A stretch of DNA of 64,000 nt from Suillus spraguei (taxonomy: Eukaryota > Basidiomycota > Agaricomycetes > Boletales > Suillaceae): the NCBI GenBank assembly GCA_016800925.1, contig JABCPU010000067.1:164840-228839 (forward strand), in the 5' to 3' direction. The translations under genes and the position numbers were made by a program. Below, one piece after another: positions 11,501 to 22,790 of this stretch. Under the pieces are notes generated by a model. It saw only the letters and a program-made list of their open reading frames with translations, was not told the DNA's origin and ran no database searches. Numbering within the stretch: position 1 is the stretch's first letter; every line of letters starts with the position of its first letter.

Positions 11501-13400
11501 ACTGTCGCTCTGTCGAAGAGCTTTTTATGACAGAGATGTTTCCGCGCCCAACAGACTACCTGCAGCCGCAGAAGTCCTCTGCTTGGCTCGAGAAAGCCAA
11601 GTTGCTTGCAACGACAGGCGAAAAGAAAGTCGAACCATTCAATTTTCGCCCAGAGTCGTGCGTCAAGCTGAACAACGTTGAAGCTGCGCGGAAGCTCCTT
11701 GACAACCTGTATAACCAGATGCAGGTGGACAAGGTGGCCGACACGATCGCTAATCATGGGCCGCCTGTTCCCGACAAAAATGAGCGACCACGATTCCTGT
11801 TTGCTGTGAAAATTGTTATGGCGGAGGACTTGATACCGCTCGATAGTAGTCCGTCCTCATTACTGGATACCTTCGTGACGCTCAGCGATGAGGCTGGGAA
11901 TCGCCTTGTGAAGACGAGGACAATTTATGAGAGCTTGAACCCGCGTTGTAAGTTCCAGCAAAACTCTTGGATGTAACTCGCTCATATAGCGAAAAGGGGA
12001 AGAGACTCATGACATATCGGTTGACAAGCCTTTATGGTTAATGTGCAGTATACGTGATCGCGCGCTCGTGGGTCAACATGACGTTGTTGGCCGGTCCTTC
12101 ATATGCCTCAACCCCAAGGAATTTGGCGATTTTTTGACGCACGATGTATGGCTAAACCTTGAGAACGCCAACCATGGCCACCAAGGAAAGGTACTTCTTC
12201 GAATCAGCATGGAAGGGGAGAAGGATGACGTGCAGTTCTACTTTGGCCGGGCTTTTCGATTCCTGAAGCGGAGTGAGGGAGACATGATGCGGATATTCAT
12301 TGACAAAGTAAGCCATCAAATATGGTGCCTGGGCTCTTATTCTTAGTCTCATTTGGTTAGATGTCACCATATATACGACAATCATTATCACGACCTATTC
12401 TCAAAACCTTGATCAAAGCCGGATCTTTGGGGCTGGATTATAACAGGGCACTTGGGAATGTCACAGCGCTTTATCGCTCAGCACTGGGCTCCAACGCGAG
12501 TGAGGTGCAGATACCTCTTCCTCAGAACGAGAAATCTCGCGTTCGGCCTGAGGAACTCAGTGACGTGGAGATTGAGCGCGCAATCGTTCCTCTGTTCGAT
12601 TATTTCGACGCCAACCTTCATATTCTTAACACTTATCTTAGCGAGACTGCAAAAGACATGGTGATGATGAGGGTGTGGAAGGAGATCCTAGTCATCATAG
12701 AGGGTCTACTCATACCGCCGTTGTCTAAACTCTCAAGCGATATGAAACCACTCAGTGACAAGGAAGTAGACATTGTTTTCAAGTGGTTGAAGGTGTGTGT
12801 AATAATTTTCTGCGTATACATTCCTAATGGCTTCAAACTAGTTCCTCCGCGACTATTTCTATGCAGAAGGTGAAGGCGTTTCGCTGGAAAAGCTACAGAA
12901 CCAGAAATATCGGGATGTTGTCTCCATTCGCTTGTACTATGACTGGCATACGTACGTAATCTCGTTTCATGTACTAATAACTACGCTTCACTTTCCTTGC
13001 AGGGATACTCTCATGGAAGAGTGCGTGCGCGCCATGCAGCAAAGCTTGCGTGAAGCTGTTCCTGTCAAGAAGCGCGTAAAGAGCGTCTATAACCAGCGGA
13101 ATCTGGGGACTATCAAGGAGCGCAAGAAGGTAAAGAAAGAGGAGAAGGAAGTGTCGAACGGTGAAACTATTATGAGAATCCTTCGCATGAGGTATGCATC
13201 ATGCGTCCCTGTGTGCATCAATCCTGACCGAGGTACACAGACCAAATACACAAGAGTTCATTGCTCAGCAGCTCGAAATGATGGCAACTGTGCAAGCCGA
13301 GCGCGAACACGCGCAAGCTGATAAAGTACAGCGAAGATCTCAACGACCGCGGCAGGCGGAAATTCCTGAAGTTCCGGCACTGCCCTCCGCTACCTCGTAG
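8566..13400 (+). CDS. UNC-13/Munc13-like protein with central C2 domain (fungal Ync13/Git1 type)
   Basis: The start is the ATG at 8566 (MSKRSYDSSAHEKR). Exon 1 ends at 8645; an 18-nt exon (8713-8730) encodes the core of YVLRVA; exon 3 is 8789-9022; exon 4 starts at 9079 after a 56-bp intron. Downstream are a long N-terminal helical region, an acidic Ser-rich linker (EGEENDGDEGDSDEE, about 9980-10020), MUN-like helical blocks (VEYCLVADLEFMFSPEVDDA; FLDQIKQLYERSDVPMECIP), then a C2 domain (FLFAVKIVMAEDLIPLD through KPLWLMCSIRDRALVGQHD, about 11790-12220). A second helical MHD-like block follows (LFDYFDANLHILNTYLSETA). It ends at 13398-13400 after a Gln/Arg-rich tail. MUN-C2-MHD order is that of fungal Munc13 homologues, which act in exocytosis and endocytosis at sites of growth or septation. 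There are at least a dozen short introns. Confidence 0.85.
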
Positions 13401-13882
13401 CCTTTGTATATCACGCACTATATATCCTGCAGGCCCATTGTACCATCTGTGGACATATCTCAGGATGAGACAATGTACTTACCTGTGTGTCCAAAGAACT
13501 GAATTATTATAGTCGAGTGGACAATAACTGACGAAAGGTTGCGGACATTAGGTCAACCGGACTCAGAAGGTGCGATCTCAGGATTGTACAACGTAATGTA
13601 CATACCGTTTACACGTATCGAGATCAATGTGCTGAAGGATTCCATCCTTTCAAACGGTGGCCGATAATTACGCGTCGATAGTATTCAGTCATATTCGAAG
13701 ATGCAAACAACGTTCACCATGGGCAAGATAGAAAAAGAAAGGCCACTGAGATGATATTAGGATGATGTGGAAATGCAACGCTTCGAAGAAATTAGGTATA
13801 CAACATTTAGCTCCTCCAAACACATTATACACGGTAACGGACGTCATATCTAGTTGCCACATTTGATTGAAAAGCATGTATC
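13401..13882. other. Intergenic, no feature seen
   Basis: This is the region between two convergent genes. It probably holds their 3' untranslated parts. I see no repeat, RNA gene or convincing open frame. Confidence 0.4.
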
Positions 13883-14620
13883 TCATGAGGGTTCGTGGGG
13901 TAATTGATGTTTGTTTGTCGTCAACCCAATCAACGATAGTCTGATACGGAAATCTTCCTCACTAGCATGATTTCCAGACGGCACCGTAGGACCTTCGTCA
14001 GAGAACACATCGTAAAATTTGTCTATGACTTCAGCAGCACCACTGAGGTTTAGGACATGAGCAACCGCGACATGGAGCGCAATGAACGTAGGGTTGGGAA
14101 GTGGAATGCCAGTTCCAGAGTGATCCTGGAATTGGACCTCTGTGAAATTTCCCTTACCCGAAGGGACGTGACGGAGCCAGTGTACTTTATACTTGTGCAA
14201 AACATCCTGTCAAGGGTATAAGTATGAACTTTCACAACAAAATCGCAACCATACTGTAGGGAGTAGGCACCATGCGTAGCTGTCGAAGAGACGATATATT
14301 ACTATATCAAGCAACATCCCATCGTTGATACCAGCCAAATCATTTCATAATACCCAGAGGAAGCTTGGTATAATGCTTAATAATGTCGATGGTTCCTGCG
14401 ATTCGCTGCAGGACAACCAGCTGAGCGGGTAAAGTAACTTGACAGCTGAAAAAATATACGTTGCCTCCAGATCGTCTTTGGATAATGGACCTTCTGAGGA
14501 TGTGAGCCGCTTCAACTATCCCTTCAACCTGACCAGGATGCGGTCCCTTCTCATAATGCAAAATTCCGGTGACCACACACTTGTGCTACATAAGTCGTAC
14601 ATGAACAAGTCCACCTGAAG
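13883..14620 (-). pseudogene. HNH-endonuclease-like basidiomycete gene, decayed
   Basis: Reading the minus strand: KCVVTGILHYEKGPHPGQ and IVEAAHILRRSIIQ (about 14585-14490), then IAGTIDIIKHYTKLPLG (about 14350-14400), INDGMLLDI..RLFDSYAWCLLPT (about 14235-14325), and HKYKVHWLRHVPSGKGNFTE with FQDHSGTGIPLPNPTFIALH (14200-14060). The order (CVVTG, AAHIL, INDGMLL, FD.Y.WCL, HKYKV, GIPLPNP) is that of fungal HNH_2-type proteins. The usual second HNH histidine/asparagine segment is altered, the 5' part near 14600 runs into a stop, and frames shift between blocks. I judge it a pseudogene or a badly diverged member. Related fragments lie at 19.3-20.7 kb and 31.2 kb. Confidence 0.65.
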
Positions 14621-14639
14621 CGCAGCTTTAACCTTAGTA

Positions 14640-15236
14640 AGCAAACGATGTACAAACATTACTAATGGTACACGAGTACATACGGACACGATATATAGAT
14701 AGAACTTCGAGAGACGAACATCTCAGTCCAATAGACTGATATTTATATTTCTAGTTCTAAGTCTCATAACAAGATATATGCCACAAAAAATTTGACTTGA
14801 TCATACTTAGCCCATGTCATGGATGACCACCCAAGCCAGACTCTCGCGTTCTTTTTTCGTTACCGCGGATGCAATTAAATCATTATACTTTGTTACGTAA
14901 CGTTCAAGTGGCGACTCGTCCTTGTGACATTTTGAAAAGGTCACCCACACGGTGTCTACAGTGATGGTAACCCTTGCGAGGACAATGTCTCTTTATCCCA
15001 GTTCAGATGATCTCTTGTACTCGAATTTTATCAAAAGCAGACCGGCCAGTAGAAGTCTGTCAATTCACTCTGCGTCCTTCTGTCCACTTCAGTTGCCATT
15101 GGAGGTGTCATCATCCCCCTTTTCTTTCTCTGTTGCTGGTCATCTTTTGCCTTTGTAGCTTTATTTAAATTTCCTCTAGTGATTGGTGGTTTAGTGTCAC
15201 TTTGGTCTTCTGTTGCATCTACAAACATTGCTCGCG
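14640..15236. other. Intergenic / promoter region
   Basis: AT-rich DNA upstream of the plus-strand membrane-protein gene. There is a short polypyrimidine tract around 15105-15135. Open frames on both strands here lack homology I can recognise, including the minus-strand frame 15031-15453, which is the shadow of the next gene's first exons. Confidence 0.35.
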
Positions 15237-16150
15237 ATGCTACCCGCCAAAGCTTGTGAGTCGCTGCCATCCACGAATGCATTTGTGGGGTGACAGGATG
15301 ATGGCCGTCAGATATCTTCATCAGTCTTAACGCTGTCCGCGCTCTTAGCATTATCGCCCTCCTTTTAGTTTTTTCTAGCAGCATCCTGGTGATGGTTGAT
15401 GACATCGAGGCAGTCAATGCATTTATCAATGGCGGGAGCAACTCAAACTCCACAATTAACTATGACTACATTCAGTGAGTTATTTTGAGCGTGTATCATC
15501 GCGAATATGCCTGATTTGCTGGCTAGAAATAGTACGGTTCCTAATCAGCCAGCTGGCGTGTTTTGGGCGGTATTGAATCGGCTGTTGATCATTGCACAAA
15601 CTGTCGTCTTGATTCTTTCAGAACTGGGTATGATATTGGCAACTATGGATGAGTATGCGTCATCTCAAATTCTGAAGGCTGGCCCGCTGCGTTCTTTGAT
15701 AACTTCTTCCCCGTTCTCGGGAGCAACTTTGGAGTAGGTGCTCTGGGAGTGATGCAATGTCTGTAAGTTGATAAACTCTTCCAATCTGTTTCCCGACTCA
15801 TCTAGTACATCAACAGGATCGGAGCTTCTGTTCTTTCTCACTTCGTAAAAGTCTTCCCCCTCGTCTCCGGTTTCTTCCTCTTTTCCATCGGCTGTCTCAA
15901 CATTCTAATCGGCCTTATCTTCCGAGAACAGGTCAAGTCTACGCGTTCCATATTGTCTTTTCGCGACCGAGCGGAGGACGTGTTGTCATCGCTCGATAAA
16001 ACTCAAGACACGTTCAACAAATATAGGATGGGTGGAGACGCAGAGATGGGTGCGTGACAGGATTTGAGTTTGCACAGGTGTCACTGACTTTTACTTGATA
16101 TAGGTCTGAGCGTCAAAGAACCGGATCCTGCTGCGCACGCTCGTACCTGA
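15237..16150 (+). CDS. Four-helix membrane protein, basidiomycete DUF7598-like
   Basis: I place the ATG at 15237: a 19-nt first exon (MLPAKA plus one base) joins across a 56-bp intron (15256-15311) to give YIFISLNAVRALSIIALLLV. Further exons read VPNQPAGVFWAVLNRLLIIA, WPAAFFDNFFPVLGSNFGVG, and SGFFLFSIGCLNILIGLIFR, so there are four hydrophobic helices. A hydrophilic tail follows (RAEDVLSSLDKTQDTFNKYR) and ends ..PAAHART at TGA 16148-16150. All junctions are in frame and it looks intact. I recognise the pattern of an uncharacterised basidiomycete tetraspan family; the DUF number is from memory and uncertain. The function is unknown; it is probably a plasma- or endomembrane protein. Confidence 0.75.
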
Positions 16151-16380
16151 ATTAGGTTGTGTTATCTATGCTATCATCCCCCAATTCCCGCTGGTATTTA
16201 ATACATGATCAACGTCTGATGTGCTGGCTCCTCGGCACTAGAAGCGTATTTTTTTTTGTCTATCTATGCAGCTTGTACTGAACTGTGAATCTATTCAACG
16301 CATTATCTATGTCATTGAAGATGCAGGAAATTCTCATGGGAGATATATCACTCAGAGAAAATGTATGCGGTATTTTTTGA

Positions 16381-16470
16381 GCAACGAATTTGCAAGTGCT
16401 CACGCGTTTGTTTGTGGCCAACGATAACGGCGGCATCGCTCACCGCATGATCTCGGTGCATCCACTAAGG
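16381..16470 (+). pseudogene. Fragment of the HET-like membrane-protein family
   Basis: The plus strand reads LQVLTRLFVANDNGGIAHRM, clearly related at DNA and protein level to LQALARLFMANDNDRIADRM in the HET-like gene at 47.1-49.3 kb (its segment near 48.0 kb). No flanking exons of that family are visible, so this is an isolated relic about 31 kb from the better-preserved copy. Confidence 0.6.
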
Positions 16471-17353
16471 AAGACCGACAACTGTCAAGCTTTTGGACAT
16501 GGTGCCCGCTGCGCAGGTCATATACCTTCCAACATCGATACGTCTACCAATGTAGAAGAGCATGTCCCGCCATCCCACCAATATTAATCCAGCAGACTTT
16601 GATTTTGACACTACTTGAGCAAGTCTAGTCGTTAAGTTTTTACGAGTTTGTTAAAGAAGTTTGTACCCGAGGAGTGCGCTCTTGCAAATTGAGGAGAAAA
16701 TATGACCTCCCAGCACGCACACTGAGATCCGTTGTTTGTCACTTTATCGCGGACTTCAACTAGGGGTTTTGTGTCATGCATCCGGTATTTTTGTAGCGGA
16801 CTGGTTCATCAGCACGAATACACCGATGATGGTAAGTTGGACAAGCTTCCAAAGAAAATAACTGCTCTCTTGATCGAATCTATGCTGTTGGATCATCGGA
16901 TCTATCCTGGGGCGCTCCTAAGTTCAAGATACCAGTTGGATGCTCATAGCGGTGGATCAATTGCGAGATGCAAATTCAGCTTGGCATCTGGGCCTCATAC
17001 CGTTCAGACGCTTGGTACCGGTGTACAGACACCATTTATTCATTTATACGTTGAGCTGGAAAAATACTACTGAAACACTAATGTAATACAGTTACACGTA
17101 ATGTACAAAAGAAACTACATATTGACGATAGAGAAAGGGGGGTATGCTTGCAAAGGTATAGAGAGCGGTCAGCATGTCCGCAAAAATGGCATGAGTATCG
17201 TTGAATAACGACAGCGGGAAAAGGGGGCAGAGGGCAACGAGATCGTCGTAACGCCACGAAAACCCTGAGAAGGGATACGTGGCACTGGTTTGACCAAAAC
17301 CGGTTTGATCTCAGAAAAATTGCTTCTGATAGGTCCAACCGTTCAGATACGAA
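16471..17353. other. Region with one unassigned open frame
   Basis: A plus-strand frame at 16732-17073 (no ATG; contains DDGKLDKLPKKITALLIESM) is open for 113 codons but has no family resemblance I can see. The rest is intergenic and includes the 3' side of the minus-strand gene that follows. Confidence 0.3.
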
Positions 17354-17992
17354 TCAGTCTTCCTCCGGAACTTCGTAAATGCTGGACAACGAAGGTCGGC
17401 GACGTGGAGTCATGAGACTTGCGCTGCTTTTACGACGACGGTGGCCGCGCTTTGAGGGAAGGGGTATGGAACTTGACAGTGAATGACTTTTGTTTGACGG
17501 GTGGGAGGTGGAGATTGAGGAAATAGACAAGTCGTCGGATAAGGACGACATGGATGATGACGGAGATGAACTATAAATGACGTAGGGTTCTTCCTCTTCC
17601 TCACTGGATGATAGAGAGAGGGATGATGCAGAAACCGTCAAACGGGTAACATCGCCATTATCTGGCATGGGTGAAGATGCTGCGAGAGTACCAGAACAGC
17701 CAAAGGTCATCTAAAAAAGGGTTGGTGAGATAATTCATGATAATTTGCAGTGATGATAACTAACCACATCCTGCCGTGCACTAGTCGCTCGAATCCACTC
17801 AGCAACGCGGCGGGCCCATTCTCTCTTTTTCAAAAACTCGATCCGCTCCTTCCTCTGCTGCGCAGTTTCGATGAAATGTTGCTGTCTCCCGCGCACATCA
17901 TACGGAGGAGAATAAACAGGGGTCGTGAGTGGATATGATGAAGCGACTAGAAGATCGTTGACAGGGTATCCTGCATCATATAATGGGGACAT
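17354..17992 (-). CDS. Small Ser-rich protein of unknown function
   Basis: The ATG at 17990-17992 gives MSPLYDAGYPVNDLLVASSY, then a basic helix (RKERIEFLKKREWARRVAEW). After an intron with GTTAGT donor and TTTTTTAG acceptor (about 17765-17711) comes a second exon that is almost all Ser/Glu/Pro with a basic patch (KRGHRRRKSSASLMTPRRRP) and an acidic end, stopping at 17354. The domain pattern is a short amphipathic helix plus a disordered, possibly phosphorylated tail. The first exon resembles a conserved basidiomycete N-terminus. No function can be assigned. Confidence 0.6.
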
Positions 17993-18489
17993 CGTATAAA
18001 TCTAGAGTGGGGTCGGTCTAGATAGTGACGGTGATCTGAAAAGGGTGGAAAGTTCGTGTTACGAGGGTTGTCTCTGATTATATATGACGGCATGAGTAGT
18101 GGTCTAGAATGTTTTCCAGAAGCGGTTCAACCTGTCTCGGATTAGTCAACGTAAATTTCATTTATGAATCCGATTCATTTTTTCAAGAATCCGATTCGGA
18201 TCCGTTCAATTATTATGGTCGGTTCGGATGACTTGGAAGATGGACTAAGGTGTTGACCATCCTGTAAGCTACTAGCATCTGAACCGAGCTGTAACCTCAC
18301 GCAGATCGGACCGGCAGGTGCCGAGGAAGACGGAGAGGGCAGAGTCTCTCCTTAATTAATAGTCCTGACTGACACTGCCGGCAGCCTATAAAGACTCCGT
18401 AATCACAGGCCCGGCTATCTAACCATATTTTTTAATGCTTTCGCGTCCGCGGCAACCCATGTCAAAGACTTTGTACCGCAGTACTACAA
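17993..18489. other. Intergenic / promoter region
   Basis: Upstream DNA of the minus-strand small gene and downstream DNA of the next minus-strand frame. It has several near-repeats of TCCGATTC/TCGGATC (about 18160-18220). No gene is seen. Confidence 0.35.
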
Positions 18490-18960
18490 TCAGGTGTGCC
18501 CTTCGTACCTTTCTTCTGCTCTGCTTTTAAGTCCTTCAGCCATCGCTATAAATCCCTTCTTCAACCCATTCCCGACAAACACCCTGATCAAATACGCGAG
18601 GAGCCCACCAAACACCTCGATCGTATCATAACGTGTTTTGCCACCTTCGACTTCCACAAGCGCTTGCCACCGTTCCGCGTTGAATAACCAGTGTGGCATT
18701 TCAATGTTCACCCATGCTGTACGGTAGTTTTCATGATCCAACGTGGCAATCCGCTCGAACGCGGAGTTTGTCAACCACTTGCTGTCAAATGTCGGAGGAA
18801 CGTGCACCGGATGGATATAAAGGTAACACCCTTCACGTGGAGTCTCGTCGGGCAAGTGATTCTTCCGTGCATCTGTGATGCGCTGGTCTCGCCTTTTCAA
18901 GTTATTCCCATCAACTGGTATGCAGATGTTGTGGAGAGCATAGCTTACACGAATGGGTTC
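18490..18960 (-). CDS. C-terminal exon of an unrecognised protein, probably a gene fragment
   Basis: After an acceptor-like AATGTAG the minus strand is open from 18960: EPIRVSYALHNICIPVDGNN, then LPDETPREGCYLYIHPVHVP, YRTAWVNIEMPHWLFNAERW and a hydrophobic stretch VFGGLLAYLIRVFVGNG, ending at 18490. The 157-codon frame has strong coding character. I do not recognise the family. No upstream exon was found between 18960 and the plus-strand gene relic that starts near 19.0 kb, so it may be truncated. Confidence 0.45.
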   Translation of the reverse strand, partial: EPIRVSYALHNICIPVDGNNLKRRDQRITDARKNHLPDETPREGCYLYIHPVHVPPTFDSKWLTNSAFERIATLDHENYRTAWVNIEMPHWLFNAERWQALVEVEGGKTRYDTIEVFGGLLAYLIRVFVGNGLKKGFIAMAEGLKSRAEERYEGHT

Positions 18961-19329
18961 CTACATTCCATTCAGGTGGTAGTTATGGAGAGTCAGCCTT
19001 AGTATCATCGTCAAGTGCGTAGCATTTACCATTCCCTGTATGACTTCCAGTCCATCAATACTTCCCACACTACCTCGCGAGGCGCATTTATAACACTTGA
19101 AGATGAGACTGAGAAGACGCCTTTCGAGGAAAGTGGGGGAAGGCCAGTTGTATTAGCCGCCATGAGATTTCAAGTAAGCCGCCAGTACAAAGTTCCGACC
19201 GTAGCGATGGATGATTTTATGTAATTGGCTGACTACAAGCTACACTCAGTTACATAAGCACATTATCGAACTTAGCATATCCGACTCCGAGTGACCGAGT
19301 CTGCAACGTCTGTTCAACTTCTATTCAAC

Positions 19330-20750
19330 ATGTCTTTCCACAGTGATACATCCAGCGCGAGCGCCCCTACCATATTGCATGACTATACATTCAAAAGCGA
19401 TCTTCTCACTGATGAGCGACACTGGAATAACGAGTTGAAGTATTGTGTGAAGGCCGTTCTTCAGGAAACGGGACCCACGCTTACCTCAGTGCACGGGGTC
19501 AAGACATCCAATATATTGGATGCAATGATGGAGGGCTCAGAGAAGGCTGGTTTGTTAAGCGGTCTACGTTATGCAGCTGCTGCCATCATAATGGCCTACG
19601 AAAAGGGGAAAACGTTCAACTCCTCCGCTTCCGAGTTAACGAAGTTGGCGGAAGATTGGTTATTGTTCTTTCTCTTGCCTTGTTCTTTGTTCGCAAGCTG
19701 GTAGGACAGTCAAAAAACCGTATAGAGTCGCCTACTCTCCAAAATCAGAGATCTCTACTCCCTTCCTTCATGCTTCTGAACCCATTGTTGATCATGATGT
19801 GCCAGCGACGTCGCAAGGTTCTAGATCACGGAATTTGGTATGTTGTAGCGTCTTGCACTGTTCTTCCCAGGAAGCTCATCTAAAGACCATCTAGATCAGC
19901 GAACGAGAAGACGACAAACGTGCAGTCACCGGAACTTGAACACACAAGGATTTATATCCCCATGATGTTCAGGGTCGTGAAGGGTACCTCGAAGCTGCTC
20001 ACATTCTCAGAATGTCTGTTATTGATTCAAACTGGAACCAATGCACTGTGTTTGCGCATGACATCATGTCTTGCACTAATATGCAGTGCGTTGTGGTCTA
20101 TCTGTTCCCAATACCCTCCACAATGACATCGCCCAAGTTTCCAACGTTATCGCACGAGCTTGCTTTCATAACCTAGGCACGTGGCTCCTCCATTCAGACC
20201 AAAACCTTCAGCGCGTTCATCCAACATGTTCGCAACTTTGTACGTGCCATGCTAGAGTGGGAAAAACCTACAGGCTCGGTCATCGTCGTGTACATGACGG
20301 AGCACTACACCCCACAGTATGGTTAATTTTTTGTCATCAAATTTCAGATACTTATGCCCTTCACAAGATGTCTTGTACTAATATACAGTGCATTAGTTCA
20401 TTCGTAAGTTGAGGTGGGAGGATTTCACGGAAGTTCAATTCCAGGATCACTTTCAAACTGGTGTTCCGCTTGACCCCAGCTTCATTGCGCTCCATGCTGT
20501 GGTTTCCCACATCTTACTCATCAATGGCGCTGCAGAAGTCATAGACAAGGTTTTATGTCACATTCTTTGACGATGAAGGTCCTACGATGCTGTCTGGAAA
20601 TCGCGCTAGCGAGGAAGACTTCCTTCTCAGACTCTTGCTGATCGGCTTGATGGCAAACACACACCAATTACCGAACGGACCCTCGTGAGATACATGCACA
20701 TTAGTGAGACCGTTCCTCCTTGGTGTGGGTGATTGTTTCAATCAAATGCG
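19330..20750 (+). pseudogene. Second HNH-endonuclease-like gene, decayed
   Basis: The ATG at 19330 gives MSFHSDTSSASAPTILHDYT, a helical N-terminus through LSGLRYAAAAIIMAYEKGKT and ELTKLAEDWLLFFLLP, which fits the N-terminal part of the basidiomycete HNH-like family. After 19690 the frame is lost and regained: REDDKRAVTGT then a stop, HDVQGREGYLEAAHIL (about 19905-20010), and far downstream WEDFTEVQFQDHFQTGVPLD with FIALHAVVSHILLINGAAEV (20415-20545). These match, in order, blocks of the gene at 13883-14620. Stops and frame changes make this a pseudogene. A duplicate of its 5' flank (19140-19200) recurs at 21045-21110, just before the repeat element that follows. Confidence 0.65.
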
Positions 20751-21129
20751 TCCACTAGACTAATATGACAAGGAATATTTGGAGCATCGTTGAGGATCAG
20801 ATTGGCCCTAGTGCGCTTCCCCCTTGCACTCATGTAGTGACTTCATGGCGCTCAATTTAGCGGGCTGACGGAGATACGCCACCACGATGTGTAGATCGGT
20901 GGCGTTGGAAGCACTAAAACCACTCTGTTATGTATACTGCAGTAGGATGAAGCTTGTGTTGTCGTCCTAGCTCGCGGTCGGTCCATCTCACGGGATCTCG
21001 GAAAATTTCGCAATGCGTGAGATGACACGTTTGAAAATGGAGCACCAGTTCTACTAGCCGCTATGAGAATTCAAGTAAGCCACTAGTAAGTGCAAAGTTT
21101 CAACCGTCAACACAATAATGATGAATTTA
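20751..21129 (+). other. Relic DNA, including a duplicated HNH-gene flank
   Basis: The segment 21045-21110 is similar to 19140-19200 (both read like LAAMR(I/F)QVS). The rest shows no open frame of note. It ends where homology with the second repeat copy begins. Confidence 0.45.
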
Positions 21130-22381
21130 GAAAGCCAGACCACCGTGCCCTACTTCCAAGGCCTCCACTTCTCAGAACCTTCTTAGTAAGGTAAGTGCTT
21201 CCATTCTAATGTGTCATGTAGACTTATTCCCGCTACCATAAGGGAGTGGGTTATATCATGTTAACCACCGAGACCGCATTCAAATCGGTCGTCCTCCTGT
21301 GTTTGTTGCTTTTGACCTTGAATCACATACTTCTCTCGTCTCTTCTTCGATTGCTCGTTCGCTCGGCCATTCGGGCCCAAGTTTCCGTTTCGCTGAAATT
21401 CCCATGGCCTCAGCGATTGATTGCCATGCGCTCACTACCGATGTCGAGTTCGAGGTTGCGTGTGGTCTCGATGTTGTGTTTGGGATGAATTGGATTGCTG
21501 CGTGGCCACCGTTTTGTGGGAAGACGGGACTCCCGTTCCAATCCTCTATGTCTGGCCTTCAAGGTGATAACAGTGTCTCATCGTCCCCGTTTTTAAATAT
21601 CTGCTGATTTTCTTCTGTGTTTCTAGAACCTTCACATATAGTCAGTGGTAATGTCAATCATATTGAACCTCCTGCTAATGATAGTGAATTTGAATTATTT
21701 CAGTCTTTGTCCCTCGTCGAAGCAGTTTTATTGTCCCGTAGACGTTCAGACTCGCACTTTATTGTCCACGTCATCTCTTTCAGGCCATGTCAATCAAGGG
21801 CCCCGTGAAGTCTCGGCGCGAGTCGTGAAGTTAAAGTAGCTTGGCCGGTGTGGTTTATGGCAACAGTTTCTCGTGGACTACACAGGTTCGAAACCTGCTG
21901 AACTACAGTTTTTCTTTCTATCGGAACACACTTTGATATTCACTCATGGGTGATTTCTTTGGAAGTTTACAGGAATCGGTCTTAGCCAGGTGGTTGCTAC
22001 AACAGAATCAAAATCTGTTTCTCTTGGACTGCAGGTTCAAAACCAGCTGACGATGAGGTTTTTTTCTATCGGAACACATTTTGATATTCACTAGTGGGTG
22101 GTTTCTTTGGAAGTTCACTATGACTGGTCTTGCTAGCCAGTTACCGCAACAGAATCAAAATCTGTGTCTCTTGGACCCTGTAGGTTCGAAACCTGCCGAT
22201 GTGACTAAGTTTTTTTTCTGTCGGAACACACCTTGACTAGATTGTTTCCTTAGAGGTTCATACGTAGATAACTGGTCTTAGCCCCTGTGCAAAGTGTTGT
22301 TGCAACATAATATTTACTCCATGGTGAGTCGCGCCTTCAAGTTCGAACTTCGGACACACGTTCGAACGACTAATTATATTG
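21130..22381 (+). mobile_element. Dispersed repeat copy A: retropepsin-like remnant plus tRNA-like tandem array
   Basis: This region matches, in the opposite orientation, 43480-45051. The shared order is: a Pro/Ser-rich exon end (PTSKASTSQN), an intron-like GTAAGT..TGTAG, a segment with ARSLGHSGPSFRFAEIPMAS, a downstream segment LLSRRRSDSHFIVHVIS, then immediately a tandem tRNA-like array, and a common tail ending ACTAATTATATTG. The coding part has DLESHTSLVSSSIARSLG and LDVVFGMNWI, which resemble the D[TS]x[SA] and hydrophobic-G-DW motifs of retropepsins. The frames are broken. The element class is unknown; no LTR, integrase or transposase is attached. Confidence 0.6.
21838..22262 (+). repeat. 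Tandem array of three tRNA-Leu-like units
   Basis: Three units lie about 147-150 bp apart (T arms near 21883, 22032 and 22181). Each has a T-arm/B-box GGTTCGAAACC or close variant, and units 2 and 3 have an A-box-like TAGCCAG-GTGG (unit 3 weaker). Their anticodon arm is ACAGA-ATCAAAA-TCTGT, with CAA at the anticodon position and T before it, then a long variable region of about 15 nt typical of type II tRNAs. T runs of 5, 7 and 8 follow the T arm within about 20 nt, as in Pol III terminators. Unit 1 has lost the anticodon arm. A partial fourth D-arm follows near 22285. Acceptor-stem pairing is imperfect, so function as tRNA is doubtful. Confidence 0.7.
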
Positions 22382-22399
22382 TGTGTCATGAGGCTGCCG

Positions 22400-22790
22400 C
22401 AGGTTTTATGTAGTTCCTCTTCGGGTTTAGTCAATTGTATATTGGATGAATTGATGTCTGTAGAGTGTCTGCAATATCGGACGTTGACCCGTGGACCACT
22501 GCGTGAGCGTATGGCCATAGGAGGCCATGAGAATTTCAGAGAACCGCGAGCCAAGAACCGAATGTCCGAGCGGGTGAGCGATTGAAGAGGAAACAAGAGA
22601 AAAATGAGATTCGGTGTCAAAGAGACAGGAAGACAACCGAAGCCAACCGAAGCCATGATTGAGCATGGACGACGAGCGCTACATCAATTAGCACAGCTAA
22701 TTACTAAAAGGAGGTTGCCAAAATCAAGCAAATCTACTACCGCAAAAACAAACTCGACATAACCCACTCCCTTGCGGTAGCGGGAAAAAC
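22400..22790 (-). mobile_element. Partial inverted copy C of the same repeat
   Basis: The minus strand reads LFDTESHFSLVSSSIAHPLG and SRFSEILMAS (about 22620-22500), matching the retropepsin-like part of copies A and B. Further upstream is the shared CCGCTACC..AAGGGAGTGGGTTAT segment (about 22750-22780). The array is absent. Its 5' end lies within about 20 bp of the UTP10 start codon. Confidence 0.55.

Noticed and set aside
15031..15453. Minus-strand 140-codon frame
   Set aside because: It is the shadow of the first exons of the tetraspan protein. The plus strand has helices and in-frame splice junctions.
16732..17073. 113-codon plus-strand frame as a new gene
   Set aside because: It lacks an ATG, splice partners and recognisable domains; kept only as a note in the gap entry.
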